Source of the DNA: Notolepis coatsorum | Lineage: Eukaryota > Chordata > Actinopteri > Aulopiformes > Paralepididae | Length of the DNA stretch: 64,000 bases | Assembly (NCBI GenBank): GCA_963971535.1 | Contig: OZ020601.1 | Location: forward strand, 22,292,191-22,356,190 | Direction of reading: 5' to 3' | Shown here: piece after piece, positions 33,835 through 45,273 of the stretch | Numbering within the stretch: the stretch's first letter is position 1 | Layout: each line of letters starts with the position of its first letter | The notes under the pieces: generated by a model | The model's input: only the letters and a program-made list of their open reading frames with translations | Told to the model about the DNA's origin: nothing | Databases searched by the model: none | Position numbers and translations under genes: made by a program

Positions 33835-34470
33835 CAATCCACAGAGGGAAGAGCAAGGTCATGAGAATCAATGCCGACAACACATCACCCATCATTCTGG
33901 AAGGGGAGGCGTTGGAAGAGGTAGACAATTTCACCTACCTGGGCAGCATGGTTAACAAGCAAGGTGGAACAGATGCTGATGTGAGAGCCAGGATTGGCAA
34001 AGCCAGAGGAGCCTTTCTCCAACTAAAAAACATCTGGAGCTCAAGAGACATTTCCATCACAACCAAGATCAGGATCTTTAACACCAACGTGAAGTCAGTC
34101 CTACTCTATGGCGCTGAGACCTGGAGGACCACTGTCACCACAACCAATAAACTACAAGTTTTCCTAAACACCTGTCTGCGCCGTATCCTCCAGATTCGCT
34201 GGCCTAACACCATCAGCAAAAAAGACCTGTGGCAACAAACACAAGCAGAGAAAGAGATTCTCCAACGGCGTTGGAGATGGATTGGCCAAACACTCCCTAA
34301 ACCATCCCTGAGCATCACAAGACAATCTCTCAGGTGGAACTCCCAAGGGAAAAGAAAGAGAGGCCGACCACGAAACACCTGGCGCCGAGACTTGAAGATG
34401 ATGCCAAGAAGATGGGACACACCTGGGGCCAGCTTGAGAGGTTGGCTTGGGATCGAGATGCTTGGGTAAA
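33835..34470 (+). pseudogene. RTE-like LINE ORF2 C-terminal part
   Basis: The frame 33861-34469 encodes VDNFTYLGSMVNKQGG, ADVRARIGKARGAFLQL, VLLYGAETWRTT, LRRILQIRWPNTISKKD and KRKRGRPRNTWRRDL. A shift near 34385 changes frame, and the neighbour frame keeps DDAKKMGHTWGQLERLAW. This is the typical end of this LINE group's ORF2. A (gtaa)n tail follows. Confidence 0.8.
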
Positions 34471-34810
34471 AGGCGTAAGTAAAGTAAGTAAGTACTACTG
34501 GTCTATTGAAGGTTCCAAGCCACAGTCTAAGAAAAATCGGGGATGCAGCCTTTGCAAACTATGCACCAAAGTTATGGAACACACTACCTATGGACATTAG
34601 GGAAGCTAGATCTCTTAATATTTTCAAAATAAGCTAAAAACGTACCTCTTCACCATAGCCTTCTACACACATACACCCCACTGTTGATTGTACTGTAGCA
34701 CTATTTTACTGTCCATTCTATTGCATAATTTTACTATCTATTCTACTATTATATTATTGCACTGTATTATTTTACTCTGTCTATTGCTTTTTATTACAAG
34801 TTCAAAACTG

Positions 34811-35331
34811 TCAGGTATTAAACTGTGTGGGTATCAAACAAGAGACTGTCAGGCTTTAAAACTGTGTAGGACCCAGGCCTAGAACTGCACCCTGAGAGGG
34901 GGAACTGCACCCTGAGAGGGAGTTTGCCCTGGGTGGGAGGTTCAAAGGGTCAAAGTGGGTATAAAACAGGAGGGAAGACTGTCAAGTTTGAAAAAATTAT
35001 CGAAATTGACCCAGTTTTAGCGTTTTTATCAAACATTTTGTCGACCAAACCACAACCTCCACGCACATGCATATTTTAATCCATGGTTCATAACGTGCGT
35101 GTGTCATCTTAATGCTGACGTCACGTCAGGTACAGGGCAGCAGGGGCTCTGATAGTCACAGGCAGCTAGTGGCAGGAAGCAGAGAGCCTTGCTACTACTA
35201 GCCGAGGAGTGAATGAATGAAAATGTTTCACCCAACACTTATTTCTCCGTGATCATAGCCATTCATCTCTAAAGCTAACCAAGCCACAACCACGTTACCA
35301 TATTTGTAATAATTGTGTCGTCGTTGTACAT
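34811..35331. other. Purine-rich repeat related to L2 ORF1 leader; otherwise empty
   Basis: At 34868-34960 the words ggacccaggcct, accctgagagggag, tttgccctg and gggtcaaagtg repeat those at 20402-20570 in the L2 ORF1 region. The rest (34960-35330) shows no recognisable feature. Confidence 0.6.
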
Positions 35332-35339
35332 ATTGTGTG

Positions 35340-35414
35340 TAGGGCTGACCTTTGAATTTTTTTTGGCAATCGAAGCTTCTGGGCCGAGCTTCGATTTTAA
35401 TTCGAAGCTTCGAT

Positions 35415-35484
<70 letters not shown>

Positions 35485-36695
35485 CTTATGTTGTGGGACT
35501 TGTACAGCACTTTGGTAAACTTTGTTGTTTTTAAATGTGCTCTATAAATAAAGTGGATTGGATTAATGAATTAAGTAGCCCCTTTCGTGACTGACGCAGC
35601 CAACACGGCTGTGTGATTTAATTCAAGGTGGATCGCTGTTGTCGTTTGAACAACTTCAGATTTCATGGGAACTACCAATCCCCCAAATCAAGAATGTTTA
35701 AGATGAATGAAGTAAGATTTTGATTATTTGAAATATGGCCTGTGTAGACTAAACTATGCACAGAATTATGTCAGTCTACAAGGTCCGGCAATGTAGACCT
35801 TGTAGACTCCACTACAGACCAATTATCAGTGAATGTTCATGCATTTTTAAGAAGGGCTACTTCCACAAAAAAACAAAGAACTCACCAAAACATCTCAGTA
35901 GCACCTTATCTAAATGTTCTATTTCATATACGGAGATTCATATTTATTTATGTATTGCATGCATTTCTACATTTTATTTCCTATTTTGTTTATTCATCCC
36001 AGTATCTTTCTTTCTTATGTGTGGAATTCTACAAGGCATTTACATTCACATTTACATTTAGTCATTTAGCTGACGCTTTTATCCAAAGCGACTTACAAGT
36101 TCTGTACGACAGGTCATCAGGAAGGATACAACTCCATCAGCTGAGTAACAATATTCATCAAAGTGTTGCGTGTTACAGTGTAGGTTAGTTTATTAGGACA
36201 AGTGCATGACAGTAAGGTTAGTTAGGGTTAGATTTTTTAAATTTTATTTTTTAAATTTTATTTCAGATAATGGTTGAAGAAGTGCGTCTTTAGTCGACGG
36301 CGAAAGATTGGACGGGATTCGGCTGTCCTAACTGGGGTGGGTAGTTCATTCCACCATTGTGGGGCAAGGACTGAGAATAGGCGTGTAGGTGGTGTATATG
36401 TGTTTGAGGATGATATCCTTCAAACAGGCAATAGTGATGATATAATTTGGGCAGTGCTGAGCTGAGTTACTTTCCTCCAGTGTATTTGTCCCCCGGCCCC
36501 ACCCAATGGCCCCATGCACACACACACACACACCGAAGTAAAAATAATAAAAAATAAATAAAAATTTAAAATATTTTTTTGAAAAAAAATATATATATAT
36601 ATATATTTTTTTTTAAACTTCGATTTTTTTTTAATGTTCGAAGCTTGTGCCATCGAACGAAGCTTCGAAGCTTCGAAGTATTTAAGACAGCCCTA
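35340..36695. mobile_element. hAT element with 8-bp duplication and nested LINE tail
   Basis: Termini TAGGGCTGACCTTTGAATTT and (other strand) TAGGGCTGTCTTAAATACTT. Duplication attgtgtg at 35332-35339 and 36696-36703. Subterminal cgaagcttcg words in both orientations. It holds an (AT)n run (35415-35481), a LINE-type tail near 35485-35575 and an L2 tail (36041-36386). No transposase frame. Confidence 0.88.
36041..36386 (-). mobile_element. L2-type LINE 3' end, minus strand
   Basis: Matches the 3' end of 21619-22487 (cgcttttatccaaagcgact, agttctgtacgacaggtcat, gtcgacggcgaaagattgga) and includes the last codons of ORF2. 5' truncated. It is inserted in the hAT element 35340-36695. Confidence 0.8.
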
Positions 36696-36703
36696 ATTGT
36701 GTG

Positions 36704-38519
36704 TATATAACGTTAGTAGCTAAGTTAGCTAGCTTGGTAGCCAGCATTCTCTTTGTATACCTTTGTCCTCACAAGTGTTCTGCCAGGGAGCTTATGGACA
36801 CGACAATAGTAGTAGTTATAAGGTGTTTGAGCTTGTAACGTTAACGTTAGTTAGCTAATAGCTATCGTGGTAGCCAGTTTCGTGACTGATGCACCGAGTG
36901 CTATCTGAGGGGCTGCTATCGTATCAACATGCCGTGACGTGTAGCTTGCTAGCCGGCATGATGCGTGCAGTGCTTTGCCCCACAGGTCTGAGAAGAGGAC
37001 CTGCACATTTTACTCGTTTCCAAAACTCTTTTACATGCCCGATTTAAAATGGTTCACGACAGTAGCCATAATGCTAACGTTAGCGGAGTAACGTTAGCCA
37101 GAGCCATATAGCCAGTAGTACTGTCTATGACCCGGACGGGCATAAGTTGCCTGGAGTGACGTCACGGCCCTGCTAGCGTCTGATAAGCTTTTTCATTTGC
37201 TCCATGCATGTTATTCGTGCGTGGACCTTTTTAACCCTTTCTGAGTGGCATTTCCGGCGTCAAATGGAAACAAATAAATAATGAAATTAGATACCAATGA
37301 TGTAAACTACCCATAATTGAAGAGTAGGGTTTAACCTGCAAGTTGGCCTTTAAGTTATGCAGCCGAAGAAAATATAAATACCGTACTAGCAGCATTGTGC
37401 AATAGTAACAGAATCAAGCAAAGCAACTACAAGTCGACAGTGGACGGCCATTGATAATAAAAAATTATAAAAAACATCCAAGAGAGACAAGGGAACTGAA
37501 TCTTAGGTCCAAGTTGCAAGCGACTCCATGATGCCACTGCATCACCACACAAAGCAGTCTTTCCATGCTCAGTCCGAGCACAAGGTGCGTCACACGTGTT
37601 ACACATGCACCAGTATTCCAGCACATTATATATGAGATATAGGATGGTAGTTTACTGTTGCCAGCCCATGCAAGACTCTTAATGTTGCAGCTCAGGATGG
37701 GACTTCCAGGAATAGAAGTTGGAATAAGAGTCAGCTGAGACTCGGGCTGAAACTATGGCAGAGATGAGGGGCAGGTGGTGATTAGGATGCAGCCATACCA
37801 ACAGAAACCTTTCACAGAAGGTCTTTCTTCCAGCATAAAGGCCACATGTATGTGCAGTGGTAGAGTAGGTAAAGCATTAGAAAAACATGAAATTACTGTG
37901 ACTTGTTTACAAGATAGAGTAATAAAGCATACATTTATTACATTACTGTTGATGTATTTCTCATGTATTGGCCCATAGCAACCATTGCTTTGCACATAGA
38001 AACCTTTGTTTCTTTCAATGTGGAGAACAAATTACATTCTAGACATTCCGTGAAAGGCTTCTATTGACCAATCCCAACCGTAGCCCTCTTTTCTTGACCC
38101 TCCATTCATATACGTTGCTTTCCAAGGTCAAGCTATATGAGAGGGCGGAACTTGCCATTTGTAAATTTTTCACTGCCGATACAGTCTGTTATGCAAGCTT
38201 TAACCATCACCCAATAACATTACCCATTACCTAGTACCCAATACCTAGTAGTGATCCGTTCCATTACTCCTACTGAACAATACAGACTCTGGGCTAGTTG
38301 GACATAAATGACTGAGATGTAGAACATCTAATCTGAATGCTTCCATGTGGCAGAAATCCTGGCACTTTGTTTTGATTTCTGACACGTGGCTCTTGGTGTC
38401 AGATTTTATTTTTTAATAAATTATCTGATACCGATACCCTGGTTTAGCCTGTTATCAACCTGTTATCAACCCAATATCTGAGATAAGGACTGTGTTAGTG
38501 CATCTCTAATGGTGACTTG
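36704..38519. other. No gene recognised
   Basis: Sequence of mixed composition. At 38050-38130 the words gccctcttttcttga and ccctccattca resemble one arm of the foldback at 42179-42325, possibly a decayed relative. Short frames (37427-37995) have no recognisable domains. Confidence 0.4.
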
Positions 38520-38940
38520 GGCCTGGAGCTTCAGCTGAGATAGGGGCTGGCCAGTGACTGGGCTTAGGCCTGGGAGCTGGGCTTGAGCCTGGGAGCTGGG
38601 GCTTGGAAGCTTGGCTTGGGAGCTGGGTTCTTGGGCCTGTGAGCTGGGTTCTTGGGCCTGGGAGCTGGGGCGCTTGGAAGCTTGGCTTGGGTCTGGGAGC
38701 TGGGGCGCTTGGAAGCTTGGCTTGGGTCTGGGAGCTGGGTGCTTGGGCCTGGGAGCTGGGGCTTGGGGGCTTGGAAGCTTGGTGCTTGGGTCTGGGAGCT
38801 GGGTGCTTGGGCCTGGGAGCTGGGTGCTTGGGACTGGGCTTGAGCCTGGTAGTTGGGGCTTGGAAACCTGGCTTGGGTCTTGGAGCTGGGTGCTTGGGCC
38901 TGGGAGCTTGGGCGGCAGCTAGAAGGAGAGCTGGGTCGTC
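38520..38940. repeat. GC-rich minisatellite
   Basis: Irregular repeats of gcttgggcctgggagctggg with cttggaagcttggcttgg variants. Strong G over C skew on the plus strand. It opens frames of 100-155 residues on both strands (W/G/L-rich and P/K/R-rich), which is a repeat artefact. Confidence 0.92.
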
Positions 38941-39108
38941 TGTGAGAGCAGACACGGCTGGAGAAGTTTCCACTGGTTAGTGTGAGAGGGAGGGAGATCT
39001 CTCCAGACCCAGCTGTTACTCCTAACCGCCATAGAAAACTACCAAAAACAAGACATTTAGCTAGAGATGGTCAGAAACACAGAGATACTGAATGATACCG
39101 AAATCATT

Positions 39109-39133
39109 GGGGGGGGGGGGGGGGGGGGGGGGG
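39109..39133. repeat. Poly-G run
   Basis: About 25 consecutive G; a potential G-quadruplex and a place of likely assembly error. Confidence 0.9.
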
Positions 39134-40263
39134 ACATATTTATTACCAACTATAGCAACGCGAGCACCCATTCTAGTTACATTTGTATTGATAATAAATT
39201 TCTCATTTCAACACATAGCAACCAGTTTTGCACATACTGCAGTGTAGCAACCATTGTTTCTTCTAACGTGGAGGACAAATGGGTATTCTCACTCCATTGA
39301 AAGGCCTCTATTCAACAAATCATACTCGATAAGAGTCATTGAACCGATGGTGGCCAGCGAAGGACACTGCTAGTCCTCTTTTATGACAGGCACTCGTCCT
39401 CATACTTGATCACTAGTACTCTATGAAGTATAGTAGCCTACAACTAGGCGATTCATAACCATCTAAAATAAATGTGGTCTTATACATAACTAGCAAACCA
39501 CAAGCACACTGTGCAGTTCTCATAGTTAGCTTACACACTGGAGCTTCACACGCTAGCAGGGGTCTCGACTGGGACAAGCAAATCAACAATTAGCAGTTCC
39601 CCTGGCTCATCAGTTCACATTAAATCGTCATCAGCGTGTGTAGTGAAGGGAGAGAGGAGTGGTGTTCCGTCACATTAGGCTTTAATGAGCAAAGCAAGTG
39701 AGAGGACCAAGGGCTGTGGAGAAGAAGAGTGGCAAGAGAAGGCACCCCTGCCCCCCACCCCTCCAACACATAACTCATGTTTAACACAATTTACACTATT
39801 TAAACCCTCTTTCACGCTCCAAGAGACTGCAAGCTGCTTAACAGCAGCACATGCGTGCGTGCACATACACACACATGCACACCTCCTGCATCAGAACTTG
39901 ATGCCGGCTATGTATTGGCTACACAGGTAGATGCCTTGAAATATATGATTATTAAAATGTCACAAGTATAACTAATAGCTAGAAATTGTATAAGTATTAT
40001 TGGTTTTGTTGCCTTTATTTAATGGAGGCGTCCAATATAAACAGACTGTGATCTTAGCGTAATATTTAGTATAAGATGGATCAGATGGGTGAGGACAGAA
40101 GACAAGACTGCACTGAGAAAATCCCTTCATATCGATAACGAGATGCCAAGGGTGCTCTGTGTACCAAAACATTCATGTTTTTTTTTTGGTAATTTTTTTA
40201 TCAGTTTTAAATTTTCCTACACACGTCATAGTTATTTTGTTGTTGTATTTTGTATTTATAGCA
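39134..40263. other. No gene recognised
   Basis: At 39215-39310 the words acatagcaacca, ttgcacata and gaaaggcctctattc recur in altered form from 37975-38065, an old dispersed repeat. The rest shows no exon, terminal repeat or array. Confidence 0.4.
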
Positions 40264-40754
40264 TGACTGTCCCTGACTAAGGATTTGGATAGTCGACTTT
40301 GATTGGCCGAAATTAGCCGATAGTAGACTATTAGTCGACTATGATTTTTTTGTTGTTGAAAAAAACAAAAGTATAATATATTTTTTTTATCATTCCATTT
40401 GGGCTGTGAGGGTGCTTAATGTCTGAAGGAGTCAACGGAAGGCTTCTTGTCCTCTGCAAAAGCATGCAATTGGTCCACTGATGGATACATCTTGATATTT
40501 GTCTAGTCTAGTGTTCATTAGATGGGTGAAATCCTCTTTCAGTGCCTCTGTGCCTGTTTTCTTAGGCATTTAGCCTCTGGTATGCGTGCCATTAGCGTTA
40601 GCCATGCTTCTAGGCCTCTTTTCTTTTGGAAAGAATGATAAAAAAATATATATATATAAAAAAAAAGATAATATTTTTTGGCATTCGACTAAGAGGTTGG
40701 CAGTCGACTACGGCTCCTTTTGATCGATTATTCGACTAATAGGGGTCAGCCCTT
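40264..40754. mobile_element. hAT-like MITE, copy 2
   Basis: The interior is nearly identical to 10205-10696 (gcatgcaattggtccactga, tagatgggtgaaatcctctt). The left terminus is damaged (tgactgtccctgac), the right is gggtcagccct. The flanks ttatagca/ttaagca may be a mutated duplication. Confidence 0.75.
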
Positions 40755-42112
40755 AAGCATCCGTATTGCTCAATTGAATTTTCCAGGAACTGGACATTTT
40801 TTGAGAGGGATATCATTCTCAGGCTTTATATGATCACTTTATTTTAATAACAATTGTATAGCCTCTTTTGAATTTAAAGGCCAATTATATTTTTTAATAA
40901 GTACTACTGCCTGTGCAGATATCTTTATATGTAAAAAAAAAAGAAATAAAAAAAAATATAAAAAGATTCATCTCGATTTGTCAATAAAGTCATGTTGAAA
41001 ACAATAAACATGTGGTACCATTTTTCACAACATTTCCTGATAGCTGGCCGGCAGTGTGGCTGTTGTTTCTCCTACACCAGCCCTGTCCGTAGCCAGGAGT
41101 CGGGCGTCACCGGTACCGATGTAGCATCCTGACAATTAGCTCCAACTCTTCACGGCTGTCTCCGGCGTGCAAGGGTGTAAAAGGTTTTGGCCCAAAACAC
41201 TTCATCGAAATTAACCAAGTCAAGAGAGCAGGCTCCGGCTTGAACCTCTTCATCGCCCAGTGAGGGGAAGTCAGCCCAACAACCACCCTGATCATCCTTA
41301 TGACAACCAGCCCCTTCTGCTCTCACCACCGCTCCCCCCGACACACACGCAGCCTTGCCCCTCTGTGTCCTCTTTGATTCATTCACCACTCCTTGTGCAA
41401 CATCTCTCCTGAAACAGCTATTCATGCTGCTGCAGCAGGCGGCCCCTACTGGCCCCTGAGCCACAGAGCTTTTCTTCCGACACGCTGAGGACCTTGACAC
41501 GAGGGCCCCGACCAGCGCAGCAGCCACGTCCTGAACCGTGGCCCAGCACTTTACATCGAGCATGCAGGCTGTATAGTTCCATTTGCCCACAGGAGCCTCA
41601 GAAAAGAAAAATTATATTGAATGGATTCAGAAGAAAAATCCACACATTCGTGTACACAACCAAACGCATACCACAACCACACACTTCATTCAAGGTTCCT
41701 GCGTTATTATATTTAATTAAATTAATTTTCATTTGTTCCATTCGTGGTAATGCACAGTTCCATAAAATACATCATAAAAACGTATTTAATAATCAAATCA
41801 AATCAATAATCACATCTCAATAATCACATCTCAATTTGCACATTCCATGAGAAGAGGAGTAGGGAGAAGAAAATCTTATCTCGCCTTTATTCAAAACATT
41901 AAATAAATAAATAAATAAATAGATATAGATGGTCTGTCAATTACAACAATCAATACTTACACAGGGTATCTGCAGGTTTCAACACGTTAAATAAAATACC
42001 TATTTAATACCACTTAAAATGTAATAAGAATTTCACAACCATACTAGCAAAAGAAAAAACACAGCGACATGCATACACTTATTACACTCCTAGGATGTTT
42101 TAGGCTGGTGTG
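40755..42112. other. No gene assigned; one long minus-strand frame
   Basis: AT-rich at both ends, GC-richer at 41100-41600. There a minus-strand frame stays open for 146 codons (41150-41590) with a non-repetitive composition. No domain or family was recognised and no splice signals clearly frame it. Chance is possible at this GC content. Confidence 0.35.
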
Positions 42113-42146
42113 TGAGTGAGTGAGTGAGTGAGTGAGTGAGTGAGTG
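42113..42146. repeat. (GAGT)n microsatellite
   Basis: About eight uninterrupted tetranucleotide units. Confidence 0.95.
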
Positions 42147-42178
42147 TCCACAGCTACATCCTTCAACTCTGCAGGCTC

Positions 42179-42325
42179 AATAGACCTATCTCAAACCCTG
42201 CCCTCTTTTCTTGTTCCTCCATTCACAACTGTCGCTTGCCTCGGACAAACAAAGCTTGTCCGAAGCAAGAGACCGTTGTGATTGGAGGATCAAGAAAAGA
42301 GGGCAGGGTTTGAGATAGGTCTATT
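42179..42325. mobile_element. Foldback MITE with 70-bp arms
   Basis: 42179-42248 and 42256-42325 are reverse complements with few mismatches (ends aatagacctatctcaaaccc), separated by 7 nt. The whole element is essentially one hairpin. A distant single arm may be at 38050-38130. Confidence 0.85.
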
Positions 42326-43512
42326 GTGCAATATTATATCTAATGAGTTGCCAATGTTATGTTACAGCTTGCCATTAGTTAGATATAGACCGCCAGAACA
42401 CAGTGGCTTCTATGACTCACTTGATGGGTGTTTAGCTGGGGTGGACGGAGTAGAAAAAATACTTATTGGGGACTGGAACTAGTGGTCTGCAAGGGCCTTG
42501 AAATAAAGCCTGAGCCCTGCCGAGCCCGTGAACTTCAGGCCCTGCCCGAAAATAAGCCCGACTGTAAATAATATTTTAAGCCCTAGCCCGCGTGAAAACC
42601 TGAAAAAAAGTATTATTATTATTATTAAAATATAATTTTTTTTTGTATTTGTTTTAAATATTCGAAACACGGTTTTATATGAACGTAATAAATAAACAAA
42701 ACTAAGAAGCATTTACATAGCCTGTTTCTCTCTTATTAGAATGCCGTCTCTCCCAGTGCTCGCTTATAGACTGACTCACACATCAGCCTCGTAAAACGTA
42801 TTGAAGGCTATAGAATCTTCTTTGACACACACACACACGACACACAATAGCCTACAAACAGAAAACGGAAATCAGATTTCGAGCAGAGCGCAACATAATG
42901 AAAAGCACAACAAAACAGGTAGCGAGTGCGACCCAGCAAATAATAAACATCACTCACCACGACGTCAGCAACGCGTTGAACACCGTTAACAAAACTTCAC
43001 CAACCGGCTACATACATCCCAAGAACAAATTAAAACGTTCGCCAACTGGCTATATTCCAACACAACCAATCGAGTTGAACTTGTCCCCTGAGTTCTCCCT
43101 GCGGTAATTACATCCAAATGTTTCTCTGGCGCAAAAGAGAAAATTAATCTTAAGGAAAACGAAGGTTATCCTATAGAATAGAATAGAATAGAAATACTTT
43201 TATTATCCCGTGGGAAATTAGACACTGCAAATCGCTCAACATTTAAACATTTAGACAGGACAGGTCACAAATTAGAATAATAACACAAATCAAATCAAGT
43301 TGCCTAGGATAAGAGTAGAGAAAAATAAAATAGGATAAAATGAAATGAAATAATATATACAGAAATAAATACAGTAAGAATATACTGAGCATACTGAGCA
43401 TGGGGTAAACAATTTGGTCAATATAATTATTATTATAATTTAAATCTAAATCTAACTAAATGAAATATGAACTATATATTCCAGTATTCAGTGTAACTAG
43501 GTGCAGTATGCT

Positions 43513-45099
43513 TTAGGTAGTGTATTGTCCTCCTTGGGTTCCAATAAGACTTAGATCAATATCTGGCAGCCGTCGCTGCCCCCTGTTGTGGAGCCTGGAG
43601 GCCGCTAGTCGCGTCCTCCTGCCACTATTGAGCTGCCGCTCTGTGCTCAGTGATGCAGTGAGGCACAGTGATGCATTATATAGTCTGATGGCTGTTGGAA
43701 TGAAGGACTTCCTGTGCCGTTCAGTGCTGCATTTGGGTAGTGTGAGCCTAGCACTGAACATGCTCCTCCTGTCAGCCAAGTCTGTGTATAGTGGATGGGT
43801 GGGGTTTTCCCTGATGGCCTGGAGCTTAGCGAGGCTCCTCCTCTCCGCCACCCTCGCTAGAGAGTCCAGCTCAACCCCAACCACGCTGCTGGCCTTCCTG
43901 ACCAGCTTATCCAGCCTGGTTGTGTCCACTGCTCTCAGTCCGCTGCCCCAGCAGGTCACAGCGTACAAGAAGGCGCCCGCCACCACCGACTCATAAAACA
44001 TCCTCAACATCCTTGTACAGACATTGAAGGATCTCAGCCTTCTGAGGAAGTAGAGTCGGCTCTGGCCCATCTTGTATAGTGCTTCTGCATGTTTTGACCC
44101 GTTCAGTTTGTTGTCGATGTGCACACCGAGGTATTTGTACACCTCAACCATGTCCACATCAACTCCCCTGATGGAAACGGGGGTCATGGGTGCACTCCTC
44201 CTCCTCCCTAGCTCCACCACCAGTTCCTTGGTCTTCGCCACATTTAGCTGCAGGTGGTTTTTGTCGCACCATGTGACAAAGTCCACTACCAGTTCCCGGT
44301 ATTCTCTCTCGTCACCGTCCTTTATACATCCCACTATCGCAGAGTCATCAGAAAACTTCTGAAGGTGGCAGGACTCTGACCGATAGTGGAAGTCGTTGGT
44401 GTAGACAGTGAAGAGGAAGGGAGAGAGGACTGTCCCCTGCGGGGCCCCGGTGTTGCTGACCAGTCTGTCTGACACACAGCTCCGTAGGCGCACGTACTGT
44501 GGTCTTCCCGTCAGATAGTCCACAACCCAGGACACCAGGGGGGCCTCTACTTGCATCGCCTCCAACTTCTCACCCAGTAGCCCAGGCCTTATGTTATCGA
44601 AAGCACTGGAGAAGTCAAAGAACATGATTCTCACAGTGCTCCCCGGCTTGTCTAGGTGAGTGTAGGCTCGGTTCAGCAGGTAGATGACAGCATCCTCTAC
44701 CCCCAGTCGGGGCTGGTAGGCGAACTGGAGTGGGTCTAGGTGGGGTTTGGTCACCGGGCGGAGTTGCTCCAGGACTAACCTCTCCATGGTCTTCATTGTA
44801 TGAGAGGTTAGAGCCACCGGCCTGTAGTCCTTGGACGTGCTGGGACGCGGGCACTTGGGTACAGGGACCACACAGGAGGTTTTCCACAGTGTCGGGACTC
44901 TCTGCAGCCTCAGGCTCATATTGAATATGAACTGGAGCACATCACACAGCTGAGAGGCACAGGTTTTGAGTACCTTTGGGCTCACCCCATCTGGACACGC
45001 AGCCTTGCCTGCGTGTAACTTGCTCAGCTGTGTACTCACCTGGTCTGCAGAGAGCCATACTGTGGGGGTTTCGGGTGTTGGGGGGGGGCGGGTCTTCAA
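43513..45099 (-). CDS. LINE reverse transcriptase, intact 528-codon frame
   Basis: The longest open frame of the window. In order: LSKLHAGKAACPDGVSPKV (block 0/1), DYRPVALTSHTMKTMERLV, PLQFAYQPRLGVEDA, MFFDFSSAFDNIRPGLL (metal-binding D), NTGAPQGTVLSPFLF and LQKFSDDSAIVG (catalytic FxDD, here FSDD). Then LQLNVAKTKELVVE, YKYLGVHIDNKLNG and a thumb/C-terminal part ending GQYTT. RT for target-primed reverse transcription of a Rex1/CR1-like (Jockey-superfamily) element. The endonuclease is encoded upstream but out of frame, so the element as a whole is not intact. Start: the upstream linker suggests the true frame runs on through a proline-rich stretch. The ATG at 45099 is only the first in frame. 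Confidence 0.82.
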   Translation of the reverse strand: MKTRPPPTPETPTVWLSADQVSTQLSKLHAGKAACPDGVSPKVLKTCASQLCDVLQFIFNMSLRLQRVPTLWKTSCVVPVPKCPRPSTSKDYRPVALTSHTMKTMERLVLEQLRPVTKPHLDPLQFAYQPRLGVEDAVIYLLNRAYTHLDKPGSTVRIMFFDFSSAFDNIRPGLLGEKLEAMQVEAPLVSWVVDYLTGRPQYVRLRSCVSDRLVSNTGAPQGTVLSPFLFTVYTNDFHYRSESCHLQKFSDDSAIVGCIKDGDEREYRELVVDFVTWCDKNHLQLNVAKTKELVVELGRRRSAPMTPVSIRGVDVDMVEVYKYLGVHIDNKLNGSKHAEALYKMGQSRLYFLRRLRSFNVCTRMLRMFYESVVAGAFLYAVTCWGSGLRAVDTTRLDKLVRKASSVVGVELDSLARVAERRSLAKLQAIRENPTHPLYTDLADRRSMFSARLTLPKCSTERHRKSFIPTAIRLYNASLCLTASLSTERQLNSGRRTRLAASRLHNRGQRRLPDIDLSLIGTQGGQYTT

Positions 45100-45154
45100 G
45101 CCGCAGGGGGCAGACAGGCTGCACCAGAGGTGGGGGGGCGTGGGCAGTTGGGGG

Positions 45155-45251
45155 GATGGAGGGGGGGGGGGGGTTGCTCGTGTTGAAGGGCTGAGAGGTG
45201 TGGGGGTGTGCAGGGCAACTGAAGTGTCGGGGGGGGGGGGGGGGGGGGGGG
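45155..45251. repeat. Poly-G runs in LINE linker
   Basis: G runs of about 14 (45161-45174) and 22 (45230-45251). They lie exactly where the minus-strand ORF2 changes frame and encode a proline run. Real slippage or a sequencing artefact are both possible. Confidence 0.85.
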
Positions 45252-45273
45252 CAAACTCACCGGGGCCGCTGTG

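Noticed and set aside
38506-38973. 155-codon proline/lysine-rich frame (minus) and matching W/G-rich frames (plus)
   Set aside because: Produced by the GC-rich minisatellite 38520-38940; open on both strands, with no domain or splice support.
43520-43996. 158-codon plus-strand frame
   Set aside because: Antisense shadow of the LINE RT frame 43513-45099.
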